From the NCBI GenBank assembly GCA_010092695.1, contig JAADJJ010000001.1:248001-312000 (forward strand): 64,000 nt of DNA, in the 5' to 3' direction. A program made the translations under genes and the position numbers. Numbering within the stretch: position 1 is the first letter of the stretch; every line of letters begins with the position of its first letter. The notes under the pieces were generated by a model. It saw nothing but the letters and a program-made list of their open reading frames with translations. It was not told where the DNA came from and searched no databases. Of the stretch, positions 18,205 through 31,770 are shown piece after piece. Source of the DNA: Enterobacteriaceae bacterium 4M9. Lineage in GTDB: Bacteria > Pseudomonadota > Gammaproteobacteria > Enterobacterales > Enterobacteriaceae.

Positions 18205-19719
18205 ATGCAGGCACTCCTACAACTTAAAGGGATTGATAAGTCTTTCCCTGGCGTGAAGGCGCTCTCGGGCGCCGCGCTAAATGTCTATGCTGGCCGTGTA
18301 ATGGCGCTGGTGGGCGAAAACGGCGCGGGCAAATCCACCATGATGAAAGTGCTGACCGGCATCTATACCAAAGACGCCGGTTCATTGCTGTGGTTGGGTA
18401 AAGAAACCGCGTTTAACGGGCCAAAATCCTCCCAGGAAGCAGGCATCGGCATCATCCACCAGGAACTGAACCTGATTCCCGAACTGACTATTGCTGAGAA
18501 TATTTTCCTCGGCCGTGAGTTTGTGGGCCGCTTTGGGCGCATCGACTGGAAAAAAATGTATGCCGAAGCCGACACGCTGCTGAAAAAACTCAACCTGCGT
18601 TTTACCAGCCACCGGCTGGTGGGTGAGCTTTCTATCGGTGACCAGCAGATGGTGGAAATCGCCAAAGTGCTGAGCTTTGAGTCGAAGGTCATCATCATGG
18701 ACGAGCCGACAGATGCGCTGACCGACACCGAAACCGAATCGCTGTTTCGCACTATCCGCGAGCTAAAAGCGCAGGGCTGCGGCATTGTGTACATCTCGCA
18801 CCGCATGAAAGAAATCTTTGAGATTTGCGATGACGTCACCGTCTTTCGCGACGGCCAGTTTATCGCCGAGCGTGAAGTCAGCTCACTGACCGAAGACTCG
18901 CTGATAGAGATGATGGTTGGGCGCAAGCTTGAAGACCAGTATCCGCACCTGGACAAAGCGCCGGGCGAAGTGCGCCTGCGGGTGGATAACCTTTCCGGGC
19001 CAGGCGTGCATGGCGTGAGCTTTACGCTGCGTAGCGGCGAAATTCTTGGTATTTCCGGCCTGATGGGGGCCGGGCGCACTGAACTGATGAAAGTGCTGTA
19101 CGGCGCACTGCCGCGCAGCGCTGGCTATGTGGCGCTGGACGGGCGTGAAGTAGTGACGCGCACGCCGCAGGACGGGCTGGCAAACGGCATTGTGTATATT
19201 TCTGAAGACCGTAAACGTGACGGCCTGGTGCTCGGCATGTCGGTGAAAGAAAACATGTCGCTTACCGCGCTGCGCTATTTCAGCCGCGCGGGCGGCAGCC
19301 TGAAACATAAAGATGAAGCGCAGGCGGTGGCAGATTTTATTCGCCTGTTTAACGTCAAAACGCCGTCAATGGAGCAAACCATTGGCCTGCTGTCCGGCGG
19401 TAATCAGCAAAAAGTAGCGATTGCCCGCGGGCTGATGACGCGCCCGAAGGTGCTCATCCTTGATGAACCTACGCGCGGCGTAGACGTGGGTGCAAAAAAA
19501 GAAATTTATCAGCTTATTAACCAGTTTAAGGCCGAAGGGCTGAGCATCATTCTGGTATCCAGCGAAATGCCGGAAGTTCTCGGAATGAGCGATCGCATCA
19601 TGGTGATGCACGAAGGCCACAACGGCGGTGAGTTCACACGCGAGCAGGCCACTCAGGAAGTCCTGATGGCGGCAGCCGTCGGCAAACTCCATCGCGTGAA
19701 TCAGGAGCAGCAAGCATGA
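18205..19719 (+). CDS. rbsA: Ribose ABC transporter ATP-binding protein RbsA
   Basis: ATPase of the high-affinity ribose importer, made of two fused ABC domains. It is 504 residues. The first domain has Walker A GENGAGKS (about residue 37-44), LSIGDQQM signature and Walker B IIMDEPTDAL. The second domain has a changed Walker A region (GLMGAGRTEL), signature LSGGNQQK and Walker B LILDEPTRGVD. The stop overlaps the rbsC start (ATGA, 19716-19719). Confidence 0.97.
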   Translation: MQALLQLKGIDKSFPGVKALSGAALNVYAGRVMALVGENGAGKSTMMKVLTGIYTKDAGSLLWLGKETAFNGPKSSQEAGIGIIHQELNLIPELTIAENIFLGREFVGRFGRIDWKKMYAEADTLLKKLNLRFTSHRLVGELSIGDQQMVEIAKVLSFESKVIIMDEPTDALTDTETESLFRTIRELKAQGCGIVYISHRMKEIFEICDDVTVFRDGQFIAEREVSSLTEDSLIEMMVGRKLEDQYPHLDKAPGEVRLRVDNLSGPGVHGVSFTLRSGEILGISGLMGAGRTELMKVLYGALPRSAGYVALDGREVVTRTPQDGLANGIVYISEDRKRDGLVLGMSVKENMSLTALRYFSRAGGSLKHKDEAQAVADFIRLFNVKTPSMEQTIGLLSGGNQQKVAIARGLMTRPKVLILDEPTRGVDVGAKKEIYQLINQFKAEGLSIILVSSEMPEVLGMSDRIMVMHEGHNGGEFTREQATQEVLMAAAVGKLHRVNQEQQA

Positions 19720-20687
19720 GTAGTTCAACCCAGTCTATCCCGAGCCGTCGCTGGTTCAGCAAAGCGTGGCTGATGGAGCAGAAATCCCTGATAGCCCTGC
19801 TGGTGCTGATTGCGATTGTCTCCACCCTGAGCCCGAACTTTTTTACCGTCAATAACCTGTTCAACATCCTCCAGCAGACCTCGGTCAACGCCATTATGGC
19901 GGTGGGGATGACGCTGGTGATTCTGACGTCCGGTATTGACCTGTCGGTCGGGTCGTTGCTGGCGCTGACTGGCGCGGTGGCAGCGTCTATTGTTGGCTTT
20001 GAGGTTAACGCGCTGGTGGCGGTTGCTGCGGCGCTGGCGCTTGGCGCAGCCGTGGGCGGCGTGACTGGCGTTATCGTTGCCAAAGGTAAGGTGCAGGCGT
20101 TTATCGCCACGCTGGTCATGATGCTGCTGCTGCGTGGTGTGACAATGGTGTACACCAACGGCAGTCCGGTGAATACCGGTTTTAGCGACAACGCGGACCT
20201 GTTCGGCTGGTTTGGTATTGGTCGCCCGCTGGGTATCCCGACGCCGGTGTGGATTATGGCGATTGTCTTCGTGGCCGCCTGGTACATGCTGCATCACACG
20301 CGTCTTGGGCGTTACATCTATGCGCTAGGCGGCAATGAGGCGGCAACGCGTTTATCCGGTATCAGCGTCAACAAAATCAAAATCATCGTCTATTCTCTGT
20401 GCGGCATGCTGGCGGCGCTGGCGGGCGTGATTGAAGTTGCGCGTTTGTCCTCTGCCCAGCCGACAGCCGGTACGGGCTATGAGCTTGATGCGATTGCGGC
20501 GGTGGTGCTCGGTGGTACCAGTCTGGCAGGCGGTAAAGGTCGCATTGTTGGGACATTGATCGGCGCGCTGATTCTCGGTTTCCTGAATAATGGTTTGAAT
20601 CTGTTGGGCGTTTCTTCCTATTACCAGATGATCGTTAAAGCGGTAGTTATTCTGCTGGCGGTGCTGGTGGACAATAAAAAGCAGTAA
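19716..20687 (+). CDS. rbsC: Ribose ABC transporter permease RbsC
   Basis: Inner-membrane permease of the ribose importer. The 323 residues have about ten hydrophobic helices and the conserved cytoplasmic loop ALGGNEAATRLSGI that contacts RbsA, plus the AAVVLGGTSLAGGKG family motif. It is two residues longer than in E. coli and translationally coupled to rbsA. Confidence 0.97.
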   Translation: MSSSTQSIPSRRWFSKAWLMEQKSLIALLVLIAIVSTLSPNFFTVNNLFNILQQTSVNAIMAVGMTLVILTSGIDLSVGSLLALTGAVAASIVGFEVNALVAVAAALALGAAVGGVTGVIVAKGKVQAFIATLVMMLLLRGVTMVYTNGSPVNTGFSDNADLFGWFGIGRPLGIPTPVWIMAIVFVAAWYMLHHTRLGRYIYALGGNEAATRLSGISVNKIKIIVYSLCGMLAALAGVIEVARLSSAQPTAGTGYELDAIAAVVLGGTSLAGGKGRIVGTLIGALILGFLNNGLNLLGVSSYYQMIVKAVVILLAVLVDNKKQ

Positions 20688-20705
20688 TAAAGGACATCTT
20701 CGATT

Positions 20706-21593
20706 ATGAACATGAAAAAACTCGCTACCCTGGTTTCTGCTGTGGCACTGAGCGCCACCGTCAGTGCTAACGCAATGGCAAAAGACACTATCGCGCTGGT
20801 TATCTCTACGCTGAACAACCCGTTTTTTGTTTCACTGAAAGACGGTGCGCAGAAAGAAGCAGACAAACTGGGTTATAACTTGGTGGTGCTGGATTCTCAG
20901 AACAACCCGGCGAAAGAGCTGGCAAACGTGCAGGATTTAACGGTGCGCGGTGCCAAACTGCTGCTGATTAACCCGACGGACTCCGACGCCGTGGGTAACG
21001 CGGTGAAGATGGCTAACCAGGCGAAAATCCCGGTTATCACGCTCGACCGCCAGGCATCAAAAGGTGACGTGATAAGCCATATCGCGTCTGACAACGTAGC
21101 GGGCGGCAAAATGGCCGGTGACTTCATCGCACAGAAACTGGGTGAAGGCGCTAAAGTGATTGAACTGCAGGGCATTGCCGGAACGTCAGCGGCGCGTGAG
21201 CGCGGCGAAGGTTTCAAACAGGCCGTGGCGGCACATAAACTCAGCATCCTCGGCAGCCAGCCCGCTGATTTTGACCGTACCAAAGGCCTGAACGTCATGC
21301 AGAACCTGCTGACCGCACATCCGGCAGTGCAGGCAGTGTTTGCACAGAACGACGAAATGGCGCTTGGTGCGCTGCGTGCGCTGCAAACCGCGGGCAAGAG
21401 CGATGTGCTGGTGGTGGGCTTTGACGGCACCGACGACGGCATCAAAGCCGTTGAAGGCGGCAAGCTGGGCGCAACCGTTGCGCAGCAGCCTGAGCAAATC
21501 GGCGTTATCGGCGTGGAAACCGCAGATAAAGTGCTGAAAGGCGAGAAAGTGGATGCAAAAATCCCGGTTGATCTGAAACTGGTCACCAAATAA
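20706..21593 (+). CDS. rbsB: Periplasmic ribose-binding protein RbsB
   Basis: Substrate-binding protein for ribose uptake; also the ribose receptor for the Trg chemoreceptor in E. coli. It is 295 residues: a Sec signal peptide (MNMKKLATLVSAVALS, cleavage after ANAMA near residue 25), then a type I periplasmic-binding fold with the ribose-contacting STLNNPFFVSL and DRQASKGDVISHIASDN segments. Confidence 0.97.
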   Translation: MNMKKLATLVSAVALSATVSANAMAKDTIALVISTLNNPFFVSLKDGAQKEADKLGYNLVVLDSQNNPAKELANVQDLTVRGAKLLLINPTDSDAVGNAVKMANQAKIPVITLDRQASKGDVISHIASDNVAGGKMAGDFIAQKLGEGAKVIELQGIAGTSAARERGEGFKQAVAAHKLSILGSQPADFDRTKGLNVMQNLLTAHPAVQAVFAQNDEMALGALRALQTAGKSDVLVVGFDGTDDGIKAVEGGKLGATVAQQPEQIGVIGVETADKVLKGEKVDAKIPVDLKLVTK

Positions 21594-21617
21594 TACATCG
21601 AAGAAAAGCAGGGCAAC

Positions 21618-21637
21618 GCGCCGCCTTCGGGCGGCGC
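21618..21637 (+). terminator. UUCG-capped hairpin between rbsB and rbsK (possible RbsZ 3' end)
   Basis: Perfect 8-bp GC-only stem gcgccgcc/ggcggcgc closed by a TTCG tetraloop, followed by ATTTTA. It can protect the abundant rbsB message and partly terminate before rbsK. In E. coli a 3'-derived small RNA (RbsZ) comes from this end of rbsB, so this hairpin may be its terminator; that link is inferred. Confidence 0.65.
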
Positions 21638-21656
21638 ATTTTACGGACACACCAAA

Positions 21657-22586
21657 ATGAAAACCGCAGGCCAACTCGTCGTTCTGGGCAGTATCAATGC
21701 CGACCATATCCTCAATCTCGAACGCTTTCCCTCTCCGGGTGAAACGCTGACTGGCCATCGCTATCAGGTGGCGTTTGGTGGTAAAGGTGCGAATCAGGCG
21801 GTAGCGGCCGGGCGCAGTGGTGCAGATATCGCGTTTATTGCCTGCGTAGGCGATGACGATACCGGCGAGCGCGTGCGCCAGCAGCTTCAAAAGGACCGCA
21901 TTGATATTGCGCCCGTGCGTGTGGTGAAAGGTGAAGCGACCGGTGTGGCGCTGATTTTTGTTAATGGCGACGGTGAAAACGTAATTGGTATTCATGCTGG
22001 CGCTAACAGCAGCCTGTCGCCTGAGATGGTGCAGGCCGAGCGTGAGCGTATTCGTGGCGCACGCGCGCTGTTGATGCAGCTGGAGTCTCCGCTGGAAAGC
22101 GTGCTGGCGGCGGCGAAAATTGCGCGTGAAAGCGACACGCTGACCGTACTTAACCCGGCTCCGGCCAGAGCGCTGTCAGATGAGTTACTGGCACTTATCG
22201 ACATCATTACACCCAATGAAACCGAAGCCGAAGGGCTAACCGGTGTTACGGTGAAAGACGATGCCAGCGCGGCACAGGCCGCTCAGGTGCTGCACGAGAA
22301 AGGCATTAATACGGTTTTGATTACGCTGGGTAAACGCGGCGTGTGGCTCAGTGAAAACGGCAACGGCCAGCGTATTCCCGGTTTTACGGTAAAAGCCGTT
22401 GATACGATCGCCGCAGGTGACACTTTCAACGGTGCGCTGGTAACGGCCATTCTTGAAGGGCAGGCGCTGGTGCACGCTATCCGTTTTGCTCATGCGGCAG
22501 CGGCCATTGCGGTAACCCGCGAAGGGGCACAGCCCTCTGTGCCATGGCGAGAAGAAATAGACGCGTTTTTAGCTAAACAGGAGTAA
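21657..22586 (+). CDS. rbsK: Ribokinase
   Basis: Phosphorylates ribose to ribose 5-phosphate with ATP. The 309 residues have both PfkB signatures: GGKGANQAVAAGRSG near residue 42 and DTIAAGDTFNGALV near 250, with the catalytic aspartate in AAGD. It is 63 bases after rbsB, behind the GC hairpin, and 4 bases before rbsR. Confidence 0.97.
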   Translation: MKTAGQLVVLGSINADHILNLERFPSPGETLTGHRYQVAFGGKGANQAVAAGRSGADIAFIACVGDDDTGERVRQQLQKDRIDIAPVRVVKGEATGVALIFVNGDGENVIGIHAGANSSLSPEMVQAERERIRGARALLMQLESPLESVLAAAKIARESDTLTVLNPAPARALSDELLALIDIITPNETEAEGLTGVTVKDDASAAQAAQVLHEKGINTVLITLGKRGVWLSENGNGQRIPGFTVKAVDTIAAGDTFNGALVTAILEGQALVHAIRFAHAAAAIAVTREGAQPSVPWREEIDAFLAKQE

Positions 22587-22590
22587 TCCT

Positions 22591-23583
22591 TTGGCGACAA
22601 TGAAAGATGTCGCACGTCTCGCGTGCGTTTCGACGTCGACCGTTTCTCATGTCATTAATAACGATCGCTTTGTGAGTGAAGCTATTCGGGCGCGGGTTGA
22701 GGCTGCAATCAACACGCTCAACTATGCGCCTTCTGCGCTGGCGCGTAGCCTTAAAATGCGCCAGACCCACACAATTGGCATGTTAATCACTGCAAGCTCC
22801 AACCCGTTTTACTCTGAAGTGGTGCGCGGGGTCGAGCGTAGCTGTTTTGAACGTGGCTACAGCCTGGTGCTGTGCAACACCGAAGGCGATGAGCAGCGTA
22901 TGAACCGCAATCTTGAGACGCTGCTGCAAAAGCGCGTAGATGGTTTATTGCTGTTGTGCACCGAAACGCACCTGCCCTCGCCAGAAATCATGCAGCGCTA
23001 TCCCACAATTCCTACCGTGATGATGGACTGGTCGCCGTTCGATGGCGGCAGCGACCTGATTGAAGATAACTCACTGCTTGGCGGCGATATCGCGACTCAG
23101 CATTTAATTGATAAAGGCTTTGAGCGCATTGCCTGTATTGCTGGTCCGCTGGATAAAACGCCCGCCCGGCTCAGGCTTGAAGGTTATCGCACGGCAATGG
23201 CGCGCGCCGGTCTCACGGTGCCGCCAGGCTATGAATATGTTGGCAACTTTGAGTTCTCGGGCGGTGTCGCCGCAATCCAGAGCATGCTGGCGCTGGATGT
23301 CCCACCGCAGGCGGTATTTTGCGGCAACGACGCGATGGCGCTCGGAGCTTATCAGGCGCTCTGGCAGGCCGGACTGTCTGTACCCCATGATATGGCGCTG
23401 GTGGGTTATGACGATATTGAGCTTGCTCGCTACATGACGCCGCCGCTGACCACGGTTCATCAGCCAAAAGATGAACTGGGTGAGCTTGCTGTTAAGGTGC
23501 TTATTCAGCGTATGGCGCAACCTGATATGCAACAGCAGCGGCTTCAGGCAACGCCGGAGCTGGTGATTCGTGGCTCCTGCTAG
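22591..23583 (+). CDS. rbsR: Ribose operon repressor RbsR (LacI family)
   Basis: Represses rbsDACBKR and is released by ribose. It is 330 residues from a TTG start (22591), as in E. coli. The helix-turn-helix reads MKDVARLACVSTSTVSHVIN; residue 12 is Cys where E. coli has Gly. The hinge helix (SALARSLK) and the periplasmic-binding-like core are intact. Its stop codon overlaps the convergent hsrA stop by 4 bases. Confidence 0.96.
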   Translation: MATMKDVARLACVSTSTVSHVINNDRFVSEAIRARVEAAINTLNYAPSALARSLKMRQTHTIGMLITASSNPFYSEVVRGVERSCFERGYSLVLCNTEGDEQRMNRNLETLLQKRVDGLLLLCTETHLPSPEIMQRYPTIPTVMMDWSPFDGGSDLIEDNSLLGGDIATQHLIDKGFERIACIAGPLDKTPARLRLEGYRTAMARAGLTVPPGYEYVGNFEFSGGVAAIQSMLALDVPPQAVFCGNDAMALGAYQALWQAGLSVPHDMALVGYDDIELARYMTPPLTTVHQPKDELGELAVKVLIQRMAQPDMQQQRLQATPELVIRGSC

Positions 23584-24974
23584 CGCTTGCTGCGCTCGCT
23601 AATCAGGTTACGACCGTCTTTTGCCCGCAACAACATAAACACCAGTGCCGAGACTATAGTGACGGCGCCCATCGTGATAAATGTGGCGTGAAACTGTTCG
23701 ACCGTGCTGCTGTTACCCTGACTTTCATAAAAGCGCAGCACGGCGGCGCTGACCGCAACACCCAGGCTTATCGACAATTGCTGCGTAACCGCCAGCATAC
23801 TGTTGCCGCTGCTGGCGTTCTCATCGGTTAAGTCCGCGAGCGTGATGGTATTCATTGCGGTGAACTGGGTAGACATTGCCATCCCCAGCACAAACAGCGG
23901 GATAAGCAGCATCCACACCGGCATCATCGCGCTTTGCAATGAGAACTGGGCAATCATCAGACCAATAAAAATGGTGATACCGACCAGCGTGCGGCGATAG
24001 CCGAGACGGCGTAGCACTTGGGTAACCATCGATTTAGCGAGAATCGAGCCAAGTGCGGTAGGGGCCATCATGCAGCCGGCAATAAGCGCGCTGTAGCCAA
24101 AGCCCACCTGTAACATCAGCGGCATCAGGAACGGCACACAGCCGGTACCGAGGCGTGAGGCTATGTTCCCGGCAATACCGACCGAGAAGGTGCGGGTTTT
24201 AAACATCGGCAGCGCGATAAGCGGCGATGCTGCCCGGCGAGCGTGCAGAATATAGCCGAGCATCAACAGAAAACCGCCTGCCACAACCGTCAGTGCCATC
24301 CAGCTTGCGACAATGCGTTCACCGAACAACTCCATACCGCTCGATATCAGCACCAGGCTTAATCCGAACAGGAAAAATCCTGTCATATCAAAACCACGGC
24401 GCGGAGCGGTGAAATTGGGCATATATTTGCGTGCGTAAATCAGACCCAGCACGCCAATGGGAATATTAATCAGGAAAATCCAGTGCCAGCTGGCCCACGT
24501 GACCAGTACGCCGCCGAGCATCGGGCCGAGAATAGGGCCAACCAGTCCGGGCATAGTGACAAAGTTGAGCACCGGCAGCAGTTCGCTTCTCGGATAGGCG
24601 CGCAGCAGGGCCAGGCGTGCGACCGGCATCATCATCGCCCCGCCGACACCCTGAATGATGCGAAAGATAACCAACTCTGTGAGTGAGTTCGACAGCGCGC
24701 AGGCGAGCGATCCTAACGTAAAAAGAGTTACCGCCAGCATAAACACGCGCCGCGTACCGAAGCGGTCGGCCAGCCAGCCGCTAACCGGAATCAACATCGC
24801 CACCGTTAGCGTATAGCTGATGATGGCAGACTGCATGGCCAGTGGTGAACGACCGAGGCTTTGGGCGATGGCGGGAAGCGCGGTGTTAAGGATGGTGGCA
24901 TCGAGCGCCTGCATAAAAAAAGCCATCGCCGCTATCCACGGCAGGCCCGCCATACTGCGCGCTTTCTTCGTCAT
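23580..24974 (-). CDS. hsrA: MFS multidrug-type transporter HsrA
   Basis: Fourteen-helix major facilitator of the DHA2 drug:H+ antiporter family, at the inner membrane. It is 464 residues with the QALDATILNTALPAI motif in helix 1 and the motif-A loop GWLADRFGTRR. The E. coli homologue (YieO/HsrA) occupies the same place after rbsR. The substrate is unknown. It follows yieP by 15 bases and is probably cotranscribed with it. Confidence 0.94.
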   Translation of the reverse strand: MTKKARSMAGLPWIAAMAFFMQALDATILNTALPAIAQSLGRSPLAMQSAIISYTLTVAMLIPVSGWLADRFGTRRVFMLAVTLFTLGSLACALSNSLTELVIFRIIQGVGGAMMMPVARLALLRAYPRSELLPVLNFVTMPGLVGPILGPMLGGVLVTWASWHWIFLINIPIGVLGLIYARKYMPNFTAPRRGFDMTGFFLFGLSLVLISSGMELFGERIVASWMALTVVAGGFLLMLGYILHARRAASPLIALPMFKTRTFSVGIAGNIASRLGTGCVPFLMPLMLQVGFGYSALIAGCMMAPTALGSILAKSMVTQVLRRLGYRRTLVGITIFIGLMIAQFSLQSAMMPVWMLLIPLFVLGMAMSTQFTAMNTITLADLTDENASSGNSMLAVTQQLSISLGVAVSAAVLRFYESQGNSSTVEQFHATFITMGAVTIVSALVFMLLRAKDGRNLISERSKR

Positions 24975-24989
24975 AAATACCGTTTTTTC

Positions 24990-25679
24990 TCAAGCGGGGG
25001 TGTTTAACAGTTCAAGGCAGGCGTCGTGCGCGGCCCTGGCGTCGGCGTTGACAATGGCATCCACAATTGTCTGGTGCAAATCGAGCTTCACCACATACTT
25101 ATCCGTGATGGACATAAAGTAATTGTAATAGACCGGGCGGAAAAGACTGGCGAACGAGGACAGAAACGGGTTGTTGCTCATCTCATAGATATGTTCGTGA
25201 AACGCCATATCTACATCTACCCATTGTTGCCTGTTGAAGTTGAGCTTCAGTTCACGCATTTTCGCCGTGATGGCGATAAGCTTACTTTTTTGAGCGCCGT
25301 CTCCGAGGGTTGCCGCCAGCATGCAAGCCTGTGGCTCAAGCGAGTGGCGCATGACCAGGAAGGCGTCCACTACCCGCGAGAAGTTTTCGACTTCCATCCA
25401 CCAGGTGAGCAAGTCTTTATCCAGGAAGTTCCAGCTGCTTTGGGGGAGTACGCGTGTGCCGATACGTGGGCGGGGCAGCAGCATGCCTTTTGCTGCGAGC
25501 GTTTTTACCGCCTCCCTGACCGCGGTACGGCTGATGCCAAATTCGTCACCCAGTTCAATTTCGCCAGGCAGGATGCTCCCTGGGGCATAGTCACCCTGAA
25601 GGATGCGCTGCGCCAGTTTACCTGCAAGCACCCAGGAAAGGTTCTTTTGCGCGGCTAGCCGTTGGGCAGAGAGAGACAT
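24990..25679 (-). CDS. yieP: GntR/FadR-family regulator YieP
   Basis: Transcription regulator with an N-terminal GntR winged helix (LGDEFGISRTAVREAVKTLA) and a C-terminal all-helical FCD ligand domain (metal-type histidines in DVDMAFHEHIYEMS). It is 229 residues from MSLSAQRLAAQKNLSW; an upstream in-frame start exists, but this one matches E. coli YieP. It stands upstream of hsrA and directly left of the rrn promoter region. Confidence 0.94.
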   Translation of the reverse strand: MSLSAQRLAAQKNLSWVLAGKLAQRILQGDYAPGSILPGEIELGDEFGISRTAVREAVKTLAAKGMLLPRPRIGTRVLPQSSWNFLDKDLLTWWMEVENFSRVVDAFLVMRHSLEPQACMLAATLGDGAQKSKLIAITAKMRELKLNFNRQQWVDVDMAFHEHIYEMSNNPFLSSFASLFRPVYYNYFMSITDKYVVKLDLHQTIVDAIVNADARAAHDACLELLNTPA

Positions 25680-25829
25680 AGAACAACCTCGAGCGAACAA
25701 ATTTCTGGCTAGTATGCCACTGCGACGTATGTTGTAGGTGAAAAAAACGTCAGACAGAGGGCGATAGCGCCATTTTTACGGTGTTGCGCTGAAAAAATAC
25801 GCGCTTGAAATTATTTTTTAAATAACCTC

Positions 25830-25857
25830 TTGCCAGTTAAATTTCAGTCCCTATAAT
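25830..25857 (+). promoter_or_regulatory. rrn promoter P1
   Basis: TTGCCA (25830-25835), a 16-base spacer and TATAAT (25852-25857), followed by the GC-rich GCGCC discriminator typical of stringently controlled rRNA promoters. The A/T-rich block just upstream (25805-25828) fits an UP element. Confidence 0.85.
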
Positions 25858-25927
25858 GCGCCTCCACTGACACGGCACAACGGCTTACAAACCGGCCCGT
25901 CAGGCAGACGACAGCGAAAATAATCGC

Positions 25928-25955
25928 TTGACTCTGAAGAGGAAGGCGGTAATAT
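25928..25955 (+). promoter_or_regulatory. rrn promoter P2
   Basis: TTGACT (25928-25933), 16-base spacer, TAATAT (25950-25955), about 98 bases downstream of P1, the usual tandem arrangement. Confidence 0.8.
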
Positions 25956-25994
25956 ACGCCACCTCGCGACAGCAGGCTCAACGCCATGTCGCAC

Positions 25995-26006
25995 TGCTCT
26001 TTAACA
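25995..26006 (+). promoter_or_regulatory. rrn leader boxA antitermination site
   Basis: TGCTCTTTAACA, the NusB/NusE binding element of the rRNA antitermination complex, in the leader before 16S. A second copy precedes the 23S gene. Confidence 0.85.
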
Positions 26007-26145
26007 ATTTATCAGACAATCTGTGTGGGCACTCGAGGCACTGATATCTCAACGTCGAAAGACGCTAAATGAATATCAAGTCTCAAGAGTGAACAACAGT
26101 TAATTCATTACGAACTAACAGTTTAATTCTTTGAGCATCAAACTT

Positions 26146-27687
<1,542 letters not shown>

Positions 27688-27760
27688 CCTTAAAGATACA
27701 GTCTTCGCAGTGTCCACACAGATTGTCTGATAGAAATGAAGCAGCAGTGAAAACCTCTAC

Positions 27761-27837
<77 letters not shown>

Positions 27838-27965
27838 GTTTTTGCTCATACTGCGTTGTGGCGCTGCTCGCATACTTCAGTATGCTTCGCAACACCACGC
27901 CTTGTCTGAACAAAAACATACATTCTCCCAAGGGATGTAGGTACGTAAGGTTTTAACTACTTTAT
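27838..27965 (+). repeat. Enlarged spacer between tRNA-Ile and tRNA-Ala with stem-loop insert
   Basis: The gap is 128 bases, against about 40 in E. coli. The extra part (about 27838-27917) is an imperfect inverted repeat. The outer arms begin GTTTTTG and end CAAAAAC, and the centre is a perfect GCATAC-TTCA-GTATGC hairpin (27869-27884). It resembles the 'ribosomal spacer loop' inserts described in enteric rrn spacers. After it the spacer resumes the usual GGTTTTAACTAC sequence. Confidence 0.7.
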
Positions 27966-28041
27966 GGGGCTATAGCTCAGCTGGGAGAGCGCCTGCTTTG
28001 CACGCAGGAGGTCTGCGGTTCGATCCCGCATAGCTCCACCA
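27966..28041 (+). tRNA. alaT: tRNA-Ala (TGC)
   Basis: A 76-base cloverleaf with encoded CCA; anticodon TGC at 27999-28001. Second spacer tRNA. The Ile-Ala pair is the rrnA/D/H type of E. coli, not the Glu type of rrnB/C/E/G. Confidence 0.98.
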
Positions 28042-28083
28042 TAAAATACTTCAGAATGTACTTTAACAGTGCATTGTGAAGTT

Positions 28084-28095
28084 CTGCTCTTTAAC
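28084..28095 (+). promoter_or_regulatory. Spacer boxA antitermination site
   Basis: TGCTCTTTAACA repeated before 23S, re-arming antitermination after the spacer tRNAs. Confidence 0.8.
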
Positions 28096-28200
28096 AATCC
28101 GGAACAAGCTGAAAATTGAAAATCCATAGACGGTTTAACCGTTTATATGGGTCTCTCAAGCTCACACACGATGATGTTTTGAAACATCTTCGGGTTGTGA

Positions 28201-31107
<2,907 letters not shown>

Positions 31108-31213
31108 ACAACGCCGAAGGTGTTTTGGGTTTGAGAGAAAGACGATTTTCAGCTTTGTTCATGGATTAGCGCTTATGGTTGCGGAAGAGAGCAACGGTAA
31201 GTGAAACAGAATT

Positions 31214-31333
31214 TGCCTGGCGGCGACAGCGCGGTGGTCCCACCTGACCCCATGCCGAACTCAGAAGTGAAACGCCGTAGCGCCGATGGTAGTGTGGGGT
31301 CTCCCCATGCGAGAGTAGGGAACTGCCAGGCAT
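31214..31333 (+). rRNA. rrf: 5S ribosomal RNA
   Basis: A 120-base 5S gene from TGCCTGGCGGC to CTGCCAGGCAT, with pairing ends, 106 bases after 23S. No tRNA gene follows it. Confidence 0.98.
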
Positions 31334-31348
31334 CAAATAAAGTAAAAG

Positions 31349-31375
31349 GCCCTGCACGAAAGTGCAGGGCTTTTT
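31349..31375 (+). terminator. rrn operon terminator
   Basis: Perfect 9-bp stem gccctgcac/gtgcagggc with a GAAA loop followed by five T's, 15 bases after 5S. Confidence 0.9.
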
Positions 31376-31770
31376 GCTGTGTGTCGTCCGGGAAACGGGC
31401 CGTGGTAAGGGTGACAGGGACAGGTGGTAACAGGCTGCCGGGTTGTACCGCACAGTGGCCGGAAACCGGGAGCCCTGTCTGCCATAACCGTTAACTCGGC
31501 TACGGCGGGTTGGGTATGTAAACCTGGCATCAGGGCCGTCAGTTTGCCTGGTCGTCATAACCGCTTTCCGGTAGCCAGCGACCGCTGAAACACCCGTACC
31601 GAATATCGCCCAGCCGTGAGTACCACCCGGCAGTCATGAATACGATGGGTGGTCCCTGAATATCCCGCCGCCAGCATTCATCGTCCTGCAGCCCTGGCCC
31701 GGGATAAAAGCCTTTCACCAGCTGCAATAAAAAACCGGCACCCAGGCGGTTTCATTCATCAAAAACGTAC
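31376..31770. other. Spacer between rrn and mobA-mobB; possible decayed coding fragment
   Basis: About 395 bases without a recognisable gene. On the minus strand, 31539-31727 is open for 62 codons. It has protein-like composition near its end (GCFSGRWLPESGYDDQ) but no convincing start or ribosome-binding site. It could be the remnant of a small gene, or chance. I do not assign a function. Confidence 0.3.

Noticed and set aside
31201..31494. Frame across the 5S rRNA and terminator
   Set aside because: It overlaps the 5S gene and its terminator; not a protein gene.
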